DNA from: Sycobia sp. Sy_11
Taxonomy: Eukaryota > Arthropoda > Insecta > Hymenoptera > Epichrysomallidae
DNA: 64,000 bases
Assembly (NCBI GenBank): GCA_018907035.1
Contig: JACCIC010000135.1
Span: forward strand, 806,001-870,000
Direction: 5' to 3'
Within the stretch, counting starts at the first letter, position 1. Every line of letters begins with the position of its first letter. A model generated the notes under the pieces. That model was given only the letters and a program-made list of their open reading frames with translations, did no database searches and had not been told where the DNA came from. This document shows positions 32,236 to 43,389 of the stretch, in pieces. The position numbers and the translations under genes are program-made.

Positions 32236-32479
32236 CCGATCTATTTCGTCATGCGCCTGTTTAAGTAACCGTTCTGGAATTCGACTTACTCATTGTTTAA
32301 TGGGACGGTGCACTTGTACGTAGAACGTGATGCGACTGCATCCGCGCCAGATGCAAGGTTTTGGTCGGTACGGGTATCAGGTCGTATAGCACCCGATCAA
32401 GTTTCTGCCTTTCTGCCGCATTCAGACGGACTAGTCCATTCACGGCTGCTATGGCAGTAATGGTTTCTAGAGGCACATT

Positions 32480-32805
32480 ACCTGGCGTCACGGAGTGTCG
32501 AGCTATTTTCCAGTGTGTGTGCCACGTAGCGTTTGCAAAATTTATCGTGACCTTCATTAGGGTAAGGATGTCCATTCCTATTATGAGGTCGTATTTTAGT
32601 ACTTTCGATAATTTAAATCGGGCCTAAAAACGTTAGCCATCGATTTGCAGTATCAGGTCAATTCCTCTGTCGTTTGGGCAGAGCTTTCCATCAGGCATTT
32701 GCATATAATACGTTATCGGTAGGATCGCTGACTCTATCAATTTGCCTGGCCCAGGCCAGATATAGAATTTCCTAGCGCCTTCGTCTATTAGCATCGGAAA
32801 GATCT
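32480..32805 (-). pseudogene. Gypsy B aspartic protease
   Basis: The minus strand reads MLIDEGARKFYI where the active-site loop lies, so the residue after Asp is Glu rather than the usual Ser/Thr. LILQIDG and KYDLIIGMDILTL follow, in line with the protease of element A. Stops near 32640 break it. It is placed between gag and RT. Confidence 0.7.
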
Positions 32806-32999
32806 TTCCCATAATCTCTATGCTTAAGAAGAATCTGTTTTCTTCTTCATGTATTTGTGCCGTAGGGTGCGTGCTTGTTACGTCCCTAGTTTTCGAACAT
32901 TGTGTTCTGGGGTTGTTCTCCCTTGTGCGTGGAGCCGTGTCACGGGGGTGTTAAGGCTGGCATGGATGCTTGCTCCCCTATGCATTTCTCGACCTGTTG

Positions 33000-33200
33000 T
33001 TCGGGCCACATCGCGTGCAATTAAGCGTGGCGACGTCCCTTTCTCCGCAATTATAGCAATATTATTGCCGTTTGTCTGGGCACCTATCTGCCCAGTGCTC
33101 TGATTTTTTACACGTCCAACAGGATCTGTTGTCCTCACGTCTACTTGATGTGCTGTTGCTCCTGTCTTAGTCATACGATGAGCGCGGGTCACCATCAGGT
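33000..33200 (-). pseudogene. Gypsy B gag C-terminus with zinc knuckles
   Basis: Minus-strand sequence reads CWTCKKSEHWADRCPDKRQ, a stop, then CYNCGERDVATLNC, a tandem zinc-knuckle pair like the one at 9342 in element A. The element stops here. The capsid and 5' LTR are absent. Confidence 0.75.
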
Positions 33201-33209
33201 GATCGTCAT

Positions 33210-33575
33210 AATAAACAAAAATTCATGTCATAAATTTTCGCTACCGAAAAGAGAGGGAAATGCGACGTAAGTTACGAGAAAAAAAGAATTAAATCAATTA
33301 TTTAAATTATGAATTACTTAGAATTAATAAGCATCTGAATTTATTCTATAAATCGATATAACTGACAAAAATTAATATAATTATATATACACGTTACAAA
33401 ATAGTATACAACCACAAGCATAGAATAAATTAAGTATGATATATTTAATATAATAAATTAAAGGTATACTAGGGATAATATTATTATAATTTAATTAAAT
33501 TTAAATCCAGACGATCAAAAAATTGTTAGTGTACTTTTACAATATATAAAAGTGCATTAATTTTTACTACGAGCG
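33210..33575. other. AT-rich sequence beyond the gypsy B truncation
   Basis: No homology to other parts of the window and no coding frame. Confidence 0.55.
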
Positions 33576-33582
33576 TTCAATT

Positions 33583-33804
33583 TTGGCAATTATCGAGGAA
33601 CGATACCTTTCGAGTAACGAAACAAACCAAAACTCTACCGATCGATTCATCCAACTGAGGTCCGATTTACTTTTGGTACTCGTTGAGGAAGGATACCTCT
33701 TGACTAACGAAACAAATCAAAATTATTTCGACCAATTGATCCTTTTCAGAAGCGATTTACTTTCATTACTCATTGAGGAAGGATACTTCTGCAAGTCATG
33801 TTGA
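33583..33804 (+). repeat. In-frame 90-bp tandem repeat (73 codons)
   Basis: Three units start with GAGGAA(C/G)GATAC at 33595, 33685 and 33775, a period of exactly 90 bp, and a short fourth start occurs near 33814. The whole repeat is open and codes for 30-residue units of the type EERYLSSNETNQN...LRSDLL. It precedes a mariner remnant. The open frame may be a by-product of a period divisible by three. Confidence 0.55.
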
Positions 33805-33869
33805 GGAAATGTTGAGGAATGATACTAACTGCAAATCCTGTTAATAGAGGTTTCAGAGGTTTAGAAGTG

Positions 33870-34605
33870 CAGATAGTGAACTGCAAGCAGTATTGGACGA
33901 AAACTCAGCTCAAACACAGGGAAGATGCGATGGGAAAGATTCATAAAAAAGGAAAATAGATGCCACACGATTTGACCGAAAATGCCATTATGAATCAATT
34001 CAACATCGCACTGTCTTTGCTTGCTAGACAAGAAAGAAGAGTTTTCTGTGGCGTATTGTGATGGGTGATGAAAACTGGATTTACTATTACAATCCTAAGC
34101 GCAAGAGGTTATGGGCGGATCCAGGCCAACCGTCCACATCGACACCAAAACAGAACATCCACGGCCAAAAGGTATTGCTGTGTATTTGATGGGGCCAATA
34201 GGGTGTGCTGAACTCCAAGCTGCTAAAACCAAATGATTTGCAACAGAAACTAATCGAACATAGAACAGAAATCGCGGCTAATAGGCGCAAAGTCATTCTC
34301 TTGCTTGACAACGTTCGGTCAAATGTTGCGAAAGCCGTCAAAAACACCTTGCTGAAGCTCGAATGGAAAGTATTGCCGCATCCAGCGTACTCGTCAGACA
34401 TAACGTCTTCTGATTACCACCTATTCAGATCGATGCAGTAGGACCTCGTTGATACACACTTCCGACATGTTCAAGAAGTGCGAGAATTTACGGCTGATTC
34501 GATCGCCTCGAAACCGCCATTGTGCATTCGTCACGGTATTTTCGTATTGACAGAATAAATGAAAAGAATAGTAGAAAATGACGGAAAATATTTTAATTAA
34601 GCTAA
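33870..34605 (+). pseudogene. Mariner transposase remnant (third lineage)
   Basis: Readable across several frames: VLDENSAQTQ (DNA-binding region end), MGDENWIYYYNPKRKRLW with the first catalytic Asp, TSTPKQNIHG, VILLLDNVRSNVAKA with the second Asp, WKVLPHPAYSSDITSSDYHLF with the third Asp 34 residues later. The open portion is 34205-34441. It has several stops and lacks the N-terminal 80 or so residues. It is clearly diverged from the mariners at 2.9 and 24.5 kb. Confidence 0.8.
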
Positions 34606-34609
34606 CGTG

Positions 34610-35135
34610 TGTCCATTTTCCATCATAAATGTCCCTTGACCGTTAAAAAAGGTCGGAAACTAAGTTCGCCTCTTAATATTATAAGTAAAATTGTAATAAT
34701 CCTAATCTCTATAATTCCACGGAAAATTTTATTGGAATATTCCATATTATCTTCCATGAATCTTACAAAATTTTACGTAAAAGCTCCAATTGTAAGCTTA
34801 CTGAATAAAGGTATTGTGAAAATATTATAAGTTTTAAACTTAATATAAGTCAGAATATTAAGTTTTTTCAAATCTATTGATAGAAAAATAAAATTTACAT
34901 GTAAGATTCTCCTAATATTTCATATGAGGTGTTTGTGATATTCTGGCTTGTGAATTAGCTTGGAAAGTTTTACATTTAAATGTTTGGAATATTTTCGTTC
35001 TTTACTGTAAGTCTCTACTGTAGAAAATTACATTCTAAAGCGTTCGAGCATTCATTATAAAATTACTCAATATTTAGTTCAGCATTAGGGAAATTTAGTA
35101 GGAACTTACATCGAAATATTTCTTGAAATTTTTTC
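34610..35135. other. AT-rich sequence, nothing recognised
   Basis: Only short frames and simple AT tracts. Confidence 0.55.
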
Positions 35136-35138
35136 AAC

Positions 35139-35570
35139 ATGACACGTTACGCAGTGACCCTTCGCGTTTGAGTTTCTTATTAACACACCCTCGCTATATG
35201 AGAAGCCGTTTATGATCCTTGTTTTCTCGTCCTATCGCCAGCCACGTCGCCCTACCATGTGCTGAGGACGTCGACTACCGTCAGTTCGGTCCGCGCTTTA
35301 TAATTGTAAACTACACTCGGTATACAGGAAAACTTGAATAAAATTGGAAGCGAGTATATTGTTTATATTAGTGATAATTAATTCCCTTCTCGAGTCTTCG
35401 GGTGTGTTCATAGTATAATTAAATTTGGGCTAAGGTTCTGACGAATATCTAAGCGTTTACGTAGTAAGATACGAGTATCACTCCTGAGGTATCAATCATT
35501 TTTGGTCCCTACGCTCCGATCTTGGTAACGAATTTTACAAGGTAAATTCGTTGTGGAGTCATAATCTCAA
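35139..35570 (+). repeat. Possible BEL/Pao-type LTR with primer site
   Basis: This moderately GC-rich block starts TGACACGTTACGCAGTGACC. It contains a polyadenylation signal (AATAAA near 35337) and is followed by TTTTTGGTCCCTACGCTCCG at 35501. The last part resembles the TTTGGTCC-type leader found after BEL/Pao LTRs, as I recall it. No coding region of such an element follows, so it would be a solo LTR plus leader. Borders uncertain. Confidence 0.3.
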
Positions 35571-36189
35571 TTCGCGTCACGAGTATCGCTCATCCAACCC
35601 TATTACTGCTAGTGCACGAGAGTGTAGGCTAAAAGTGTGTATTCAAAACCAATGATTACACGGTAACATTAGAAAAGAATTTCTCCTAATTGGATCTAAT
35701 TAATTGTATCATCAGATTTTCAAGATAATCTTTATTCATAAGCTTTGCATATGTACAACTTTTCTTCTAAAATTCCATATTTACATGAAATTGTATAATA
35801 ATAATAATATTTATGTAATTTTATTAAAAAGTGCAAGATGTTTAAAACGCCCTGTGGCATAACTTAAAGTATTTTTAAGTAACTTTAATTATTTCATTTT
35901 ATGCTTTTTTAATAATATAGAAAATAGTTTTAAATATAATTATTTATAAAATATTTTAAAAAAATTTTACTTATGCGCATATCATTTTAAATAATAATAC
36001 AAAAAAAACAATAAGTTGACACGTTATTTTCAAATAGAAATAAAAAAATATTTACGAAGCATAGATCTTTCATCTAATTAAAATTACTCTTAAATAGAAA
36101 TGATTTTAATATATTAACACAAAAATATTCTATATAATCATAAATTTATATTACATCTAATATAAATTATATTTAAAAGAGTTAGCCCC

Positions 36190-36545
36190 GCATGGCTTTA
36201 CGAAATATGTAAATTAATCGTAATATCTAAATTTATTAGATTTTTGCATCGCGTTTCCAAACGTCGCGCTGAATCTGCGAGAACTTGTCGTCCACTATCA
36301 CGCCGACAACAGGTTCCCCCTGGATTAGCCGATTTCGAGGCCACCGGCACACTGAAATTTACATCCAGTGCGTCGCTATTCAAGTTTTGAGAGAGAGATA
36401 GAGCGGCCCCAAATCTGCGTCTGTTCCCCTCTCACCGCTCCGCGCTTGCCGCATCGTCTACTGCCCGCGGAACTCGTGTCGCGTTTTTCTTTCTCTCTCT
36501 AATCTTTTCGCTTTTCCGCGCGATTCTTCTCGCACAGTCGATTAC
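36190..36545. other. GC-rich island, unassigned
   Basis: About 350 bp is markedly richer in G+C and CpG than the flanks, with CT/TC-rich runs. It has no long frame and no terminal repeats that I can see. It could be a host promoter or first exon region, or an LTR fragment. Confidence 0.4.
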
Positions 36546-36701
36546 TTTATAGGAATTATATATTGTATTATAATACAATATATAATATCATTACATTAAG
36601 CAAATTTATTATTATACATTATATAACAATTATTATTCTGTAGGCTTCACAATTTGTTATTATTTATTAAGTAATAAATATATGCGAGCTTATGGCTCGT
36701 C

Positions 36702-36704
<3 letters not shown>

Positions 36705-36758
<54 letters not shown>
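36705..36758. repeat. (TA)n microsatellite
   Basis: A long TA run lies upstream of a mellifera-type mariner remnant. Confidence 0.95.
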
Positions 36759-36761
<3 letters not shown>

Positions 36762-36799
36762 ATTGTATAATAGATTTTTGTATTGAATTCATTAAATAG

Positions 36800-37553
36800 G
36801 TGCCGCGTTTGCTCACCATGGAACAAAAATAGCGTCGTGTAGATGTTTTAGTTGAGTATCTGGCAATGTTTCGCAAAAATAAAGTTGAATTTTGGCGCCA
36901 TTTAATAACCTTGGATGAGAAAAGGGTCCACCATTTCACACCCGAGACAAAAGAACAATCAGAACAAGGACTCGAAAAGGAGAACCAGCTTCAAAGCAGG
37001 CAAAGATCGTTCCATCTTCAAGCAAGGTTATGGCGTCGGTTTTTTGGGATTCGTCTGGGATAATTTACATTGACTATCTTAAAAAAGGAAAAACTATTAA
37101 CGGCGAGTGTTATGTGAACTTATTGCAACATTTGAGAAAAAATCAAGCGAAAACGGCTGGATTTGGCTAAGAAAAAAGTGCTGTTACATCAGGACCGTGT
37201 ACCAGCTCACACATCCGTTATGGCACTCGCCACAAATAATGAATTAATGTTTGAATTGCCACCTCATGCACCCTATTCGTCAGATTTAGCTCGCTCGGAT
37301 TACTTTCTGTTCTCGGATTTGAAAAAATGGCTCACTGGTTAAAGATATTCCAACAATGAAGAGGTGATATCGACAGTTAATGGCTATTATGAGGAGGTTG
37401 ACAATTCTTATTATAAAAAGCGTATCGAATTTTTTGAACATCACTGGGAAAAGTGTATAGAGATGAAAGCAGATGATATTGAAAAATAAATATATTTCTT
37501 CGAAAATCTTTGAGTTTTATTTGTTGGGCCAGGTATTTCTGAAACCACCCTCG
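36800..37553 (+). pseudogene. Mariner remnant, mellifera-like
   Basis: Segments readable in order: LITLDEKRVHHFTPETKEQS (first catalytic Asp; the ETKEQS pattern is typical of the mellifera group), INGECYVNLLQHLR, VLLHQDRVPAHTS with the second Asp, ELPPHAPYSSDLARSDYFLF with the third Asp, then NNEEVISTVNGYYEE and FFEHHWEKCIEMK ending near 37488. The 3' end runs through GGTATTTCTGAAACCACCCT, a typical mariner terminus, and stops at about 37553. The N-terminal domain is lost and frames shift repeatedly. Confidence 0.8.
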
Positions 37554-37554
37554 T

Positions 37555-38372
37555 ATCTGAAACTCTAAACAATAATAATAAATAAATAGTGTTAATAGAA
37601 ATGCAGCTAAATAATGAAATAAGATCATTTACCAATAGCCGAGTTTATTTTCACATATTGATTTATTATGAGTTCACGTATTACTTATTATGAGTTTATT
37701 TTCACATATTCCACGCGTGGACTCACAAAAAAGTGTTTATTATCTTGAATCATCGATGTTAATATGTGAAAATTCTTCTGCTATTTTTTCTGATAATAAA
37801 TTATTATTAAAAAACTAGGTAGAAACTTTCCAGGCTCGTTCCCACAAAGATTATAAGTGAACCAATCCATTATTGAACTCAAATATACATATACTTTAAG
37901 TCTGAAATAATATATACTTTTAAATAACTTAAATATATAGACTCCAAGGTAAAAGTACATAATCATGATGAAAATTATTTAGTTTTTATTGATTGAGTAC
38001 TTTAAATTAAAATTCCTTTGGAATAGATTAATCAAATCTTCCGAGTGAATATGCAAAGACAATAAATCTACCTTAAGAAAACTTAAATTGTGACATAACT
38101 TCTTGCACGAACCGAATGAATCGCAAAACACCCATAAAATAAGTATGTGTTCAAAGCCTTATCTACAAGAATAAATATAATAGAAATTTATACACAGGAT
38201 TAAAGCATATATATACTGCATAAGCAATCAAATTATTATTATTTTCAATTTGTGTTAAAGACAGATTTTCGCTTATATATGATTTAAAAACTATTTCCAA
38301 AAGTTATAGAATTTTTCATTTAGAATATTAAAACAATTTTATGAATATAAATATATCTAAATAAATAAATAA

Positions 38373-38412
<40 letters not shown>

Positions 38413-39070
38413 ATTGGGCTCAGGTAATAAGGGCATCTGATTATTGACGATTATTAACTTCCGGATATTACTGCCCAAATTGAATTTTATCAATGATCCA
38501 AGTAGGATTAACCGAAATTTGTCAACCAAATTCGGAATCTTTTAACAAAATAGTGTTTTCCTAGTTCTTTGAGAGCGAAAATTGAACTCTTGAATCACAA
38601 TCCTTCAAAAAATATTATAAAATCTGTTAAAATAAATAAATAATATCTTGTTCTACTTATCTATAATTTACTCATAATAAATTGTAAATGATATGTATTT
38701 ATCTTTTTGGCTATTCAAATCGTATGTAGTTACAAAATTAAAAGTTATTGACCAAGAAAGCTTCATTTATTGAGATTATAGTATAGACTGTAAAATGTTT
38801 TCATGCAAAAATTAATTATTAAAATAACAACATAAGCTTTGTGGGGACGGGCCTGGCAAAATTATACCCACTTTTTTAATAATAATGAATTATCAGAAAA
38901 AATAGTAGAAGAATTTTCACCTAATAACATCGATGATTCAAGATAATTAACACTTTTTTATGAGTCAGCGCGTGGAACAAAGTCGGCTATTGCTAAATGA
39001 TCTCATTTCTTTATTATGCTGCATTTCGGTTCAAACTATTTATTTATTATTGTTTTTTAGAATTTTAGAT
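37555..39070. mobile_element. Element with long inverted-repeat arms (about 1.5 kb)
   Basis: The left arm 37555-37849 and the reverse complement of 38837-39070 share long blocks: AATAATAATAAATAAATAGT, AGATCATTTA(C/G)CAATAGCCGA, TTATCTTGAATCATCGATGTTA and TCTGATAAT(A/T)(A/C)ATTATTATTAAAAAA. The left arm has an extra block of about 75 bp rich in TATTATGAGTTTATTTTCACATAT. The outer edges are ATCTGAAACTC and ATCTAAAATTC. The roughly 1-kb interior is AT-rich with no gene and one (TA)n run (38378-38408). This is the shape of a nonautonomous DNA transposon with long terminal inverted repeats. It could also be two separate head-to-head insertions. Confidence 0.6.
38378..38410. repeat. (TA)n microsatellite
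   Basis: A TA run preceded by AAAT repeats lies in the interior of the long inverted-repeat element. Confidence 0.9.
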
Positions 39071-39649
39071 ATATTTATGTATACTATACATGCTCTTATT
39101 TCTAGGGATGCATATAAAATGCACTTAGGCATTTGTTTTAATGATCCATTGTTTTAAGACTTTATTGTATGTGTTTTTGTCTTAATATATTACTGATTTT
39201 AGAAAAATATTTTATATAAATTTTTTATAAAATACATGAGAAGATGTATTAAATTTCTTTCTATGCTAAGACACATCAAACTCGCCTAACTATTTTCCAT
39301 TTGTTAAAAGTTGTTTTTTGCATATTCATGTATTATTTATAAATTATGAATAGCATATATAGTTTAATTATAAAATAAACAGAATAACCTCTTCTATATA
39401 CTTTTTTAAAATAATCTTTACAATATAAAAAACTTCAATCTTATAAGAAACATTTTAATTTTGTAATTCAATTAAATTTGTAATATTAAATAACAATTTA
39501 TTTGTAATAGTAAACATTGATTGCAATTTCTTATTGCGAAGACTATAAAAATCGTTTCCACAATTTGTTGTCATACTATTAATGAATATTTTTTCTGTAA
39601 TTAAATATATAAATTTAAGTAATTGATTTTTATAAAAATATATGTGCAG

Positions 39650-40331
39650 GTTCAATGTTATTGTGACGACAACAATGGATCAATTCATCAGAAATCATTA
39701 CTATCACGACTCCGAAACTTAACGGATCGATTAAGTATTAGCTTCGACTCAAAAGAAAGCGCTATACCCAAAAGTAGCAAGTACTTCACGACTAAGATTA
39801 TACAAAAGAATCTATGGCTTAACAATAGCGCTTTGGGTGATAAAGTTGATATGTCTAGCTACTCCAGTCCCCTGAATTGTTCTCTCAATATATGTAAGAA
39901 GTGCGGTCTGTCAAAAATTAACAATAAAGAAATTATAGAACCTGATGTAATCATCGCAGAGCAGATATTGAATAGTGGTACTGAAAAGCGATCGATGACT
40001 TTGCCCAAAATGAGGCGATCTCAAGACTACAAAAATAGAAGCTGGCGCACAGTTTTTATAAAAGAAAAAAGACCTTCAGTATCTTTAGAGACTCTGTCAG
40101 CTGGAAACATGTTAATCGATAACGAGCATGCTTCAGTTTCGAAGTATAGACGAAATCTTTCTAATCAAGAGGATCAATCTAGTAATAATTGCTCATCTTC
40201 TAAAGGCCGTAGTCTACAAACCAAGCAAGAGAAACAAATAAATTTTGAAGAATTTGATGTGTGCCCCAATAAGTTGGAAATGATTATGGATCAAGTTAAC
40301 CCTGGTAGTTCCAGCATGGTTGAGAATATAG
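39650..40331 (+). CDS. Candidate internal exon of an unidentified host gene
   Basis: A 682-bp open segment sits between an acceptor (TATGTGCAG at 39641-39649) and a donor (ATAG|GTAATT at 40328-40337), giving phase 0 entry and phase 1 exit. The peptide begins VQCYCDDNNGSIHQKSLLSR and is Ser/Asn/Lys-rich and hydrophilic. It holds an LRNLTDRLSISFDSKE segment and a CKKCGLSKI Cys pair near residue 80, and a long Ser/Gln-rich stretch near the end. No membrane segment and no transposon domain. Codon use is balanced, unlike the flanking AT-rich DNA. I do not recognise the protein family. It is the strongest candidate for cellular coding sequence in the window. The in-frame ATG at 39623 lies upstream of the acceptor and is probably intronic. 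Confidence 0.45.
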
Positions 40332-40404
40332 GTAATTACGCATACTATAATAATAAATGTTATTTGCATATTATCTTTAAATCTAATCAAACACATATAT
40401 AATG

Positions 40405-41585
40405 ATATAAAGATAATGCTGTGAAATCATTAAATACATTATTCTGGCTTTGGGAACAAAACAATTCGTTTTCAATCTTATTATTTAATTAATATCACCT
40501 GTTTTAGTTATTTTCCTGTAAATTTTAAGAATTCTAATTAGAATTATCTAGTGTATTATTATATAATAATATATCTGTCATTGTTTAAATAAAACGATAA
40601 ATAAATTGTTTTATTAGTTTATTAAATTACGCTTACATTCAAATATAAGGAAATATCATGTAAGAATTAAGCATGAGGAAGGATTAAGAAAGTAAAAAAA
40701 TGATACTTTATAGACTCAGGGGAAATCGACATAGAACACAAGAAATTTTTAAAGAAAAAATTTCTATGTTTAGTAATCGAATTAACATCTTCCAAATCTT
40801 TCAGTGAAGTAAAAAACACTTTTTGCATTCGCAGAATAATTCAGATCTCTCTGATCTGTACTTTAACATCTCGCTCTTTATTGAAAATAATAATTTTTTC
40901 GATCATAAAATATCCCAGAAAAATCATTTAAATTAACATTAATATTAGATTAAAATGTAATTTATTTTCGATAATATTATTGAATTTTAACATTTTGTTT
41001 GATGTTTTCTTATATGAAAAGTAACATTGTTTTTAATATTATTTTCAATTTACATGAATTTTCGAAAAGGGTACTTCCTTGAATTAAAAAAAGAAAAGTG
41101 ATTTTCTGTATATTTTATTGCACTGATTGCGAATATGAATACTCTAAATACCGGCAGATGTTATTATCATTAAGAAACCATGAAAAATTAAGTGAGTTTA
41201 ATGCATTTATCTCGAAAAAGGCGAATAATTTCAAAAATTATTTTTAAAAAAATGTTAACCATATCAAAATACATATTTTTGGCCATATGCTTTTTATTTC
41301 TAAAAGTGATATTTTCTAAGAAAAATCAATGCAAAAAAATATGTCTCCTCAACAGGCCATATAACGTACTCTAATGCATTTAGCAAAAGAATAAATTTGT
41401 GTATGTTTTAATACGCTGAATACGAATATGATAGCCAAAATAATAAGAGATTTGATTATCATGGTGAGAACTATAAAAAAAATACAAAATGACTCATATT
41501 GCAGACCTCCTCTTGGCGTTATCAGGGATCAACTCCATAAATATTGAAGACTAACTGATTCCATATGTGTGTGTGTGTACATAGG
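40405..41585. other. AT-rich sequence, nothing recognised
   Basis: Probably an intron or intergenic DNA downstream of the candidate exon. A short Lys-rich frame at 41192-41374 looks like chance in AT-rich DNA. A (GT)n run lies at about 41566-41578. Confidence 0.5.
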
Positions 41586-41589
41586 AGTG

Positions 41590-41710
41590 TGTTGTAACGG
41601 GGTACTTAATAATTAATCACCCGGTAGAAGTACCCGTTAACAGAGTTGCAAAGAACCCCGAACGGATTAAATTGTTTAAAACAGTCTTTTTGGACCGTAG
41701 GTTCTTTGCG
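41590..41710. other. Two consecutive stem-forming inverted repeats
   Basis: Stem 1 pairs 41590-41607 (TGTTGTAACGGGGTACTT) with 41628-41642 (AAGTACCCGTTAACA), with two unpaired bases in the left arm. Stem 2 pairs GCAAAGAACC (41648-41657) with GGTTCTTTGC (41700-41709), and ACGG with CCGT just inside. The left edge TGTAACGGGG looks like the starts of the gypsy LTRs in this window (TGTAAC), so this may be the start of a solo LTR extending to about 42280. Confidence 0.55.
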
Positions 41711-42985
41711 GATATTTCTTCCTCAGACTTGCCTTTGTTTATTCTGGAAATTATACAAGTGATAATATATATTGATAAATTATTGATAATCCAGGAAAAG
41801 ACGGATTAATGATCAGGTACAGGGGGTGGAAAATATTTCTATATTTTCTACTACTAATAAAAAATCAAAAGTAGATTTATTTAATCAAGTAAGAAAATAA
41901 TTTAGATTTATTTTTATTCAATTTGATAAAATTATATAATAATAATTAATAATCTAACCCTACCTAATACGCACCCGCGATCGACTAACGCCGGAATCCG
42001 CTCACACAGTGTGTGAGAGAAATAAATCTGTAAGTATAATAGAGAGATAGAGCAACAAGAGCGTCATCTTACGAAGAACAAGGTGTACTACTAATGAAAA
42101 CTGAGTGCGCGCTTGTTACTCTTACGATTCCTACTCTATGACTATATCTCTCTGTCTCTCTCAAACTTCTAAAGCTAACTTATAATATCTAATATCATTA
42201 ATCAATCAAAAAAAAATTGAAGAAAAGAGTAGAGGTATATAACACTCTATTCAAATTTAATTAATCGATGTAACAACTCCTTGAGCAACGATGGTCACAA
42301 TATTTTTAAGAGAGAAAGTTTTATCAACTTAACTATTAGCAAGGTATTTTTATTATACTATATATTCACTATATTATAATAATTTTATTCTCCTTCACTC
42401 TCTCTATTTTTCACTTTTTCCCTCCCTTTTTTCCTATTTGTTGAAATAATCAACATGTATAGGATGAAATAACCTATACGTGTTACAGTGTACATAATTA
42501 TGTATGCTTCTGTGAACCTCAATGTATGATATTATTGTAGGTTTCTGTTTTGCTTCTATGTTTGTGCCTATCATAAAGAAACTTTATTTTTCTTTCTATT
42601 AGTCTTCCCCGAGATAAGCTATTTATTTTGATATCGGCTATTAATTATGTACATGAATTACGGTATAATTTTATAACACGGCATTACCATAAACATTCAC
42701 ACAAGTTGATGTGCAAGTTTATTATAATGAATACTTTTTATCGAAACCATTTAACGTAGGTTTCTTCAGATGAACTCAATATTCTGTGTGTGGCTTCCAG
42801 AGTCAAGATCAATAAATTTTTTTGAATGGTAAGAATAGTATGGATGTATCCGATATCTTCGAGTTTATCGTATCCCTTCCAACAATATATATGGATATAT
42901 GCCCCTTCAATAACGTACTTTTTAATATTGAGAAGTGTATTATCATCTCTTTAATTGTTAGGATAGATTTCCAAAAAATAACTAG
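41711..42985. other. Unassigned sequence, possible solo LTR then AT-rich DNA
   Basis: 41930-42180 is moderately GC-rich, with CACACAGTGTGTGAG (a short palindrome) and CT-rich runs. From 42300 the sequence is AT-rich. No coding frame recognised. Confidence 0.4.
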
Positions 42986-42989
42986 AACC

Positions 42990-43165
42990 ATATCTTTTTT
43001 ATATACAAAAAGTCACTTTCTTATTTTTTTATACATAAATAATGCTGGATCACACATAGCTTTCGCTTTATCAGTCGTTTGTGCTCTTGATCTTTCAATT
43101 TTTCAAATCTTTTCTTATAGTGCCAGTTCAGTACATCATTGCGACTTTTGGTGGAATACGAACTA
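42990..43165. repeat. Dispersed repeat shared with 21600-21775
   Basis: This is the second copy of the repeat with TAGCTTTCGCTTTATC and GTACATCATTGCGACTTTTG. It lies 120 bp before a (TA)n array. Confidence 0.5.
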
Positions 43166-43286
43166 CTTTTTATTGCACTTTCTTTAGGAATTAAAATAAC
43201 TAGATGTGGTACTAGTGTTTGTAGCCGGTTGAATAAATTATTCGCATGCCATGTACAAATTTGCTATTTTGTAAGCCAGTGTATAG

Positions 43287-43287
<1 letters not shown>

Positions 43288-43336
<49 letters not shown>

Positions 43337-43353
43337 GTTATATATATATATAC
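43288..43353. repeat. (TA)n microsatellite, interrupted
   Basis: A long TA run, then AATAGT, then another short TA run. Confidence 0.95.
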
Positions 43354-43389
43354 AATTACCAAATAAATAAATACAGTAGATTGTAAAAA

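Larger units (their letters stand above)
25837..33200 (-). mobile_element. Gypsy (Ty3-like) retrotransposon B, 5'-truncated
   Basis: In minus-strand order: gag zinc knuckle (33130-33010), protease (about 32800-32480), RT (32235-31669), RNaseH (about 31560-31213), integrase (about 31060-30010), third ORF with zinc knuckle (29982-28369), non-coding 3' region, polypurine tract and LTR. The element is cut near 33200 inside gag, beyond which AT-rich unrelated DNA begins. Stops and small shifts are scattered, so it is inactive, but it is better preserved than element A. Confidence 0.85.
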
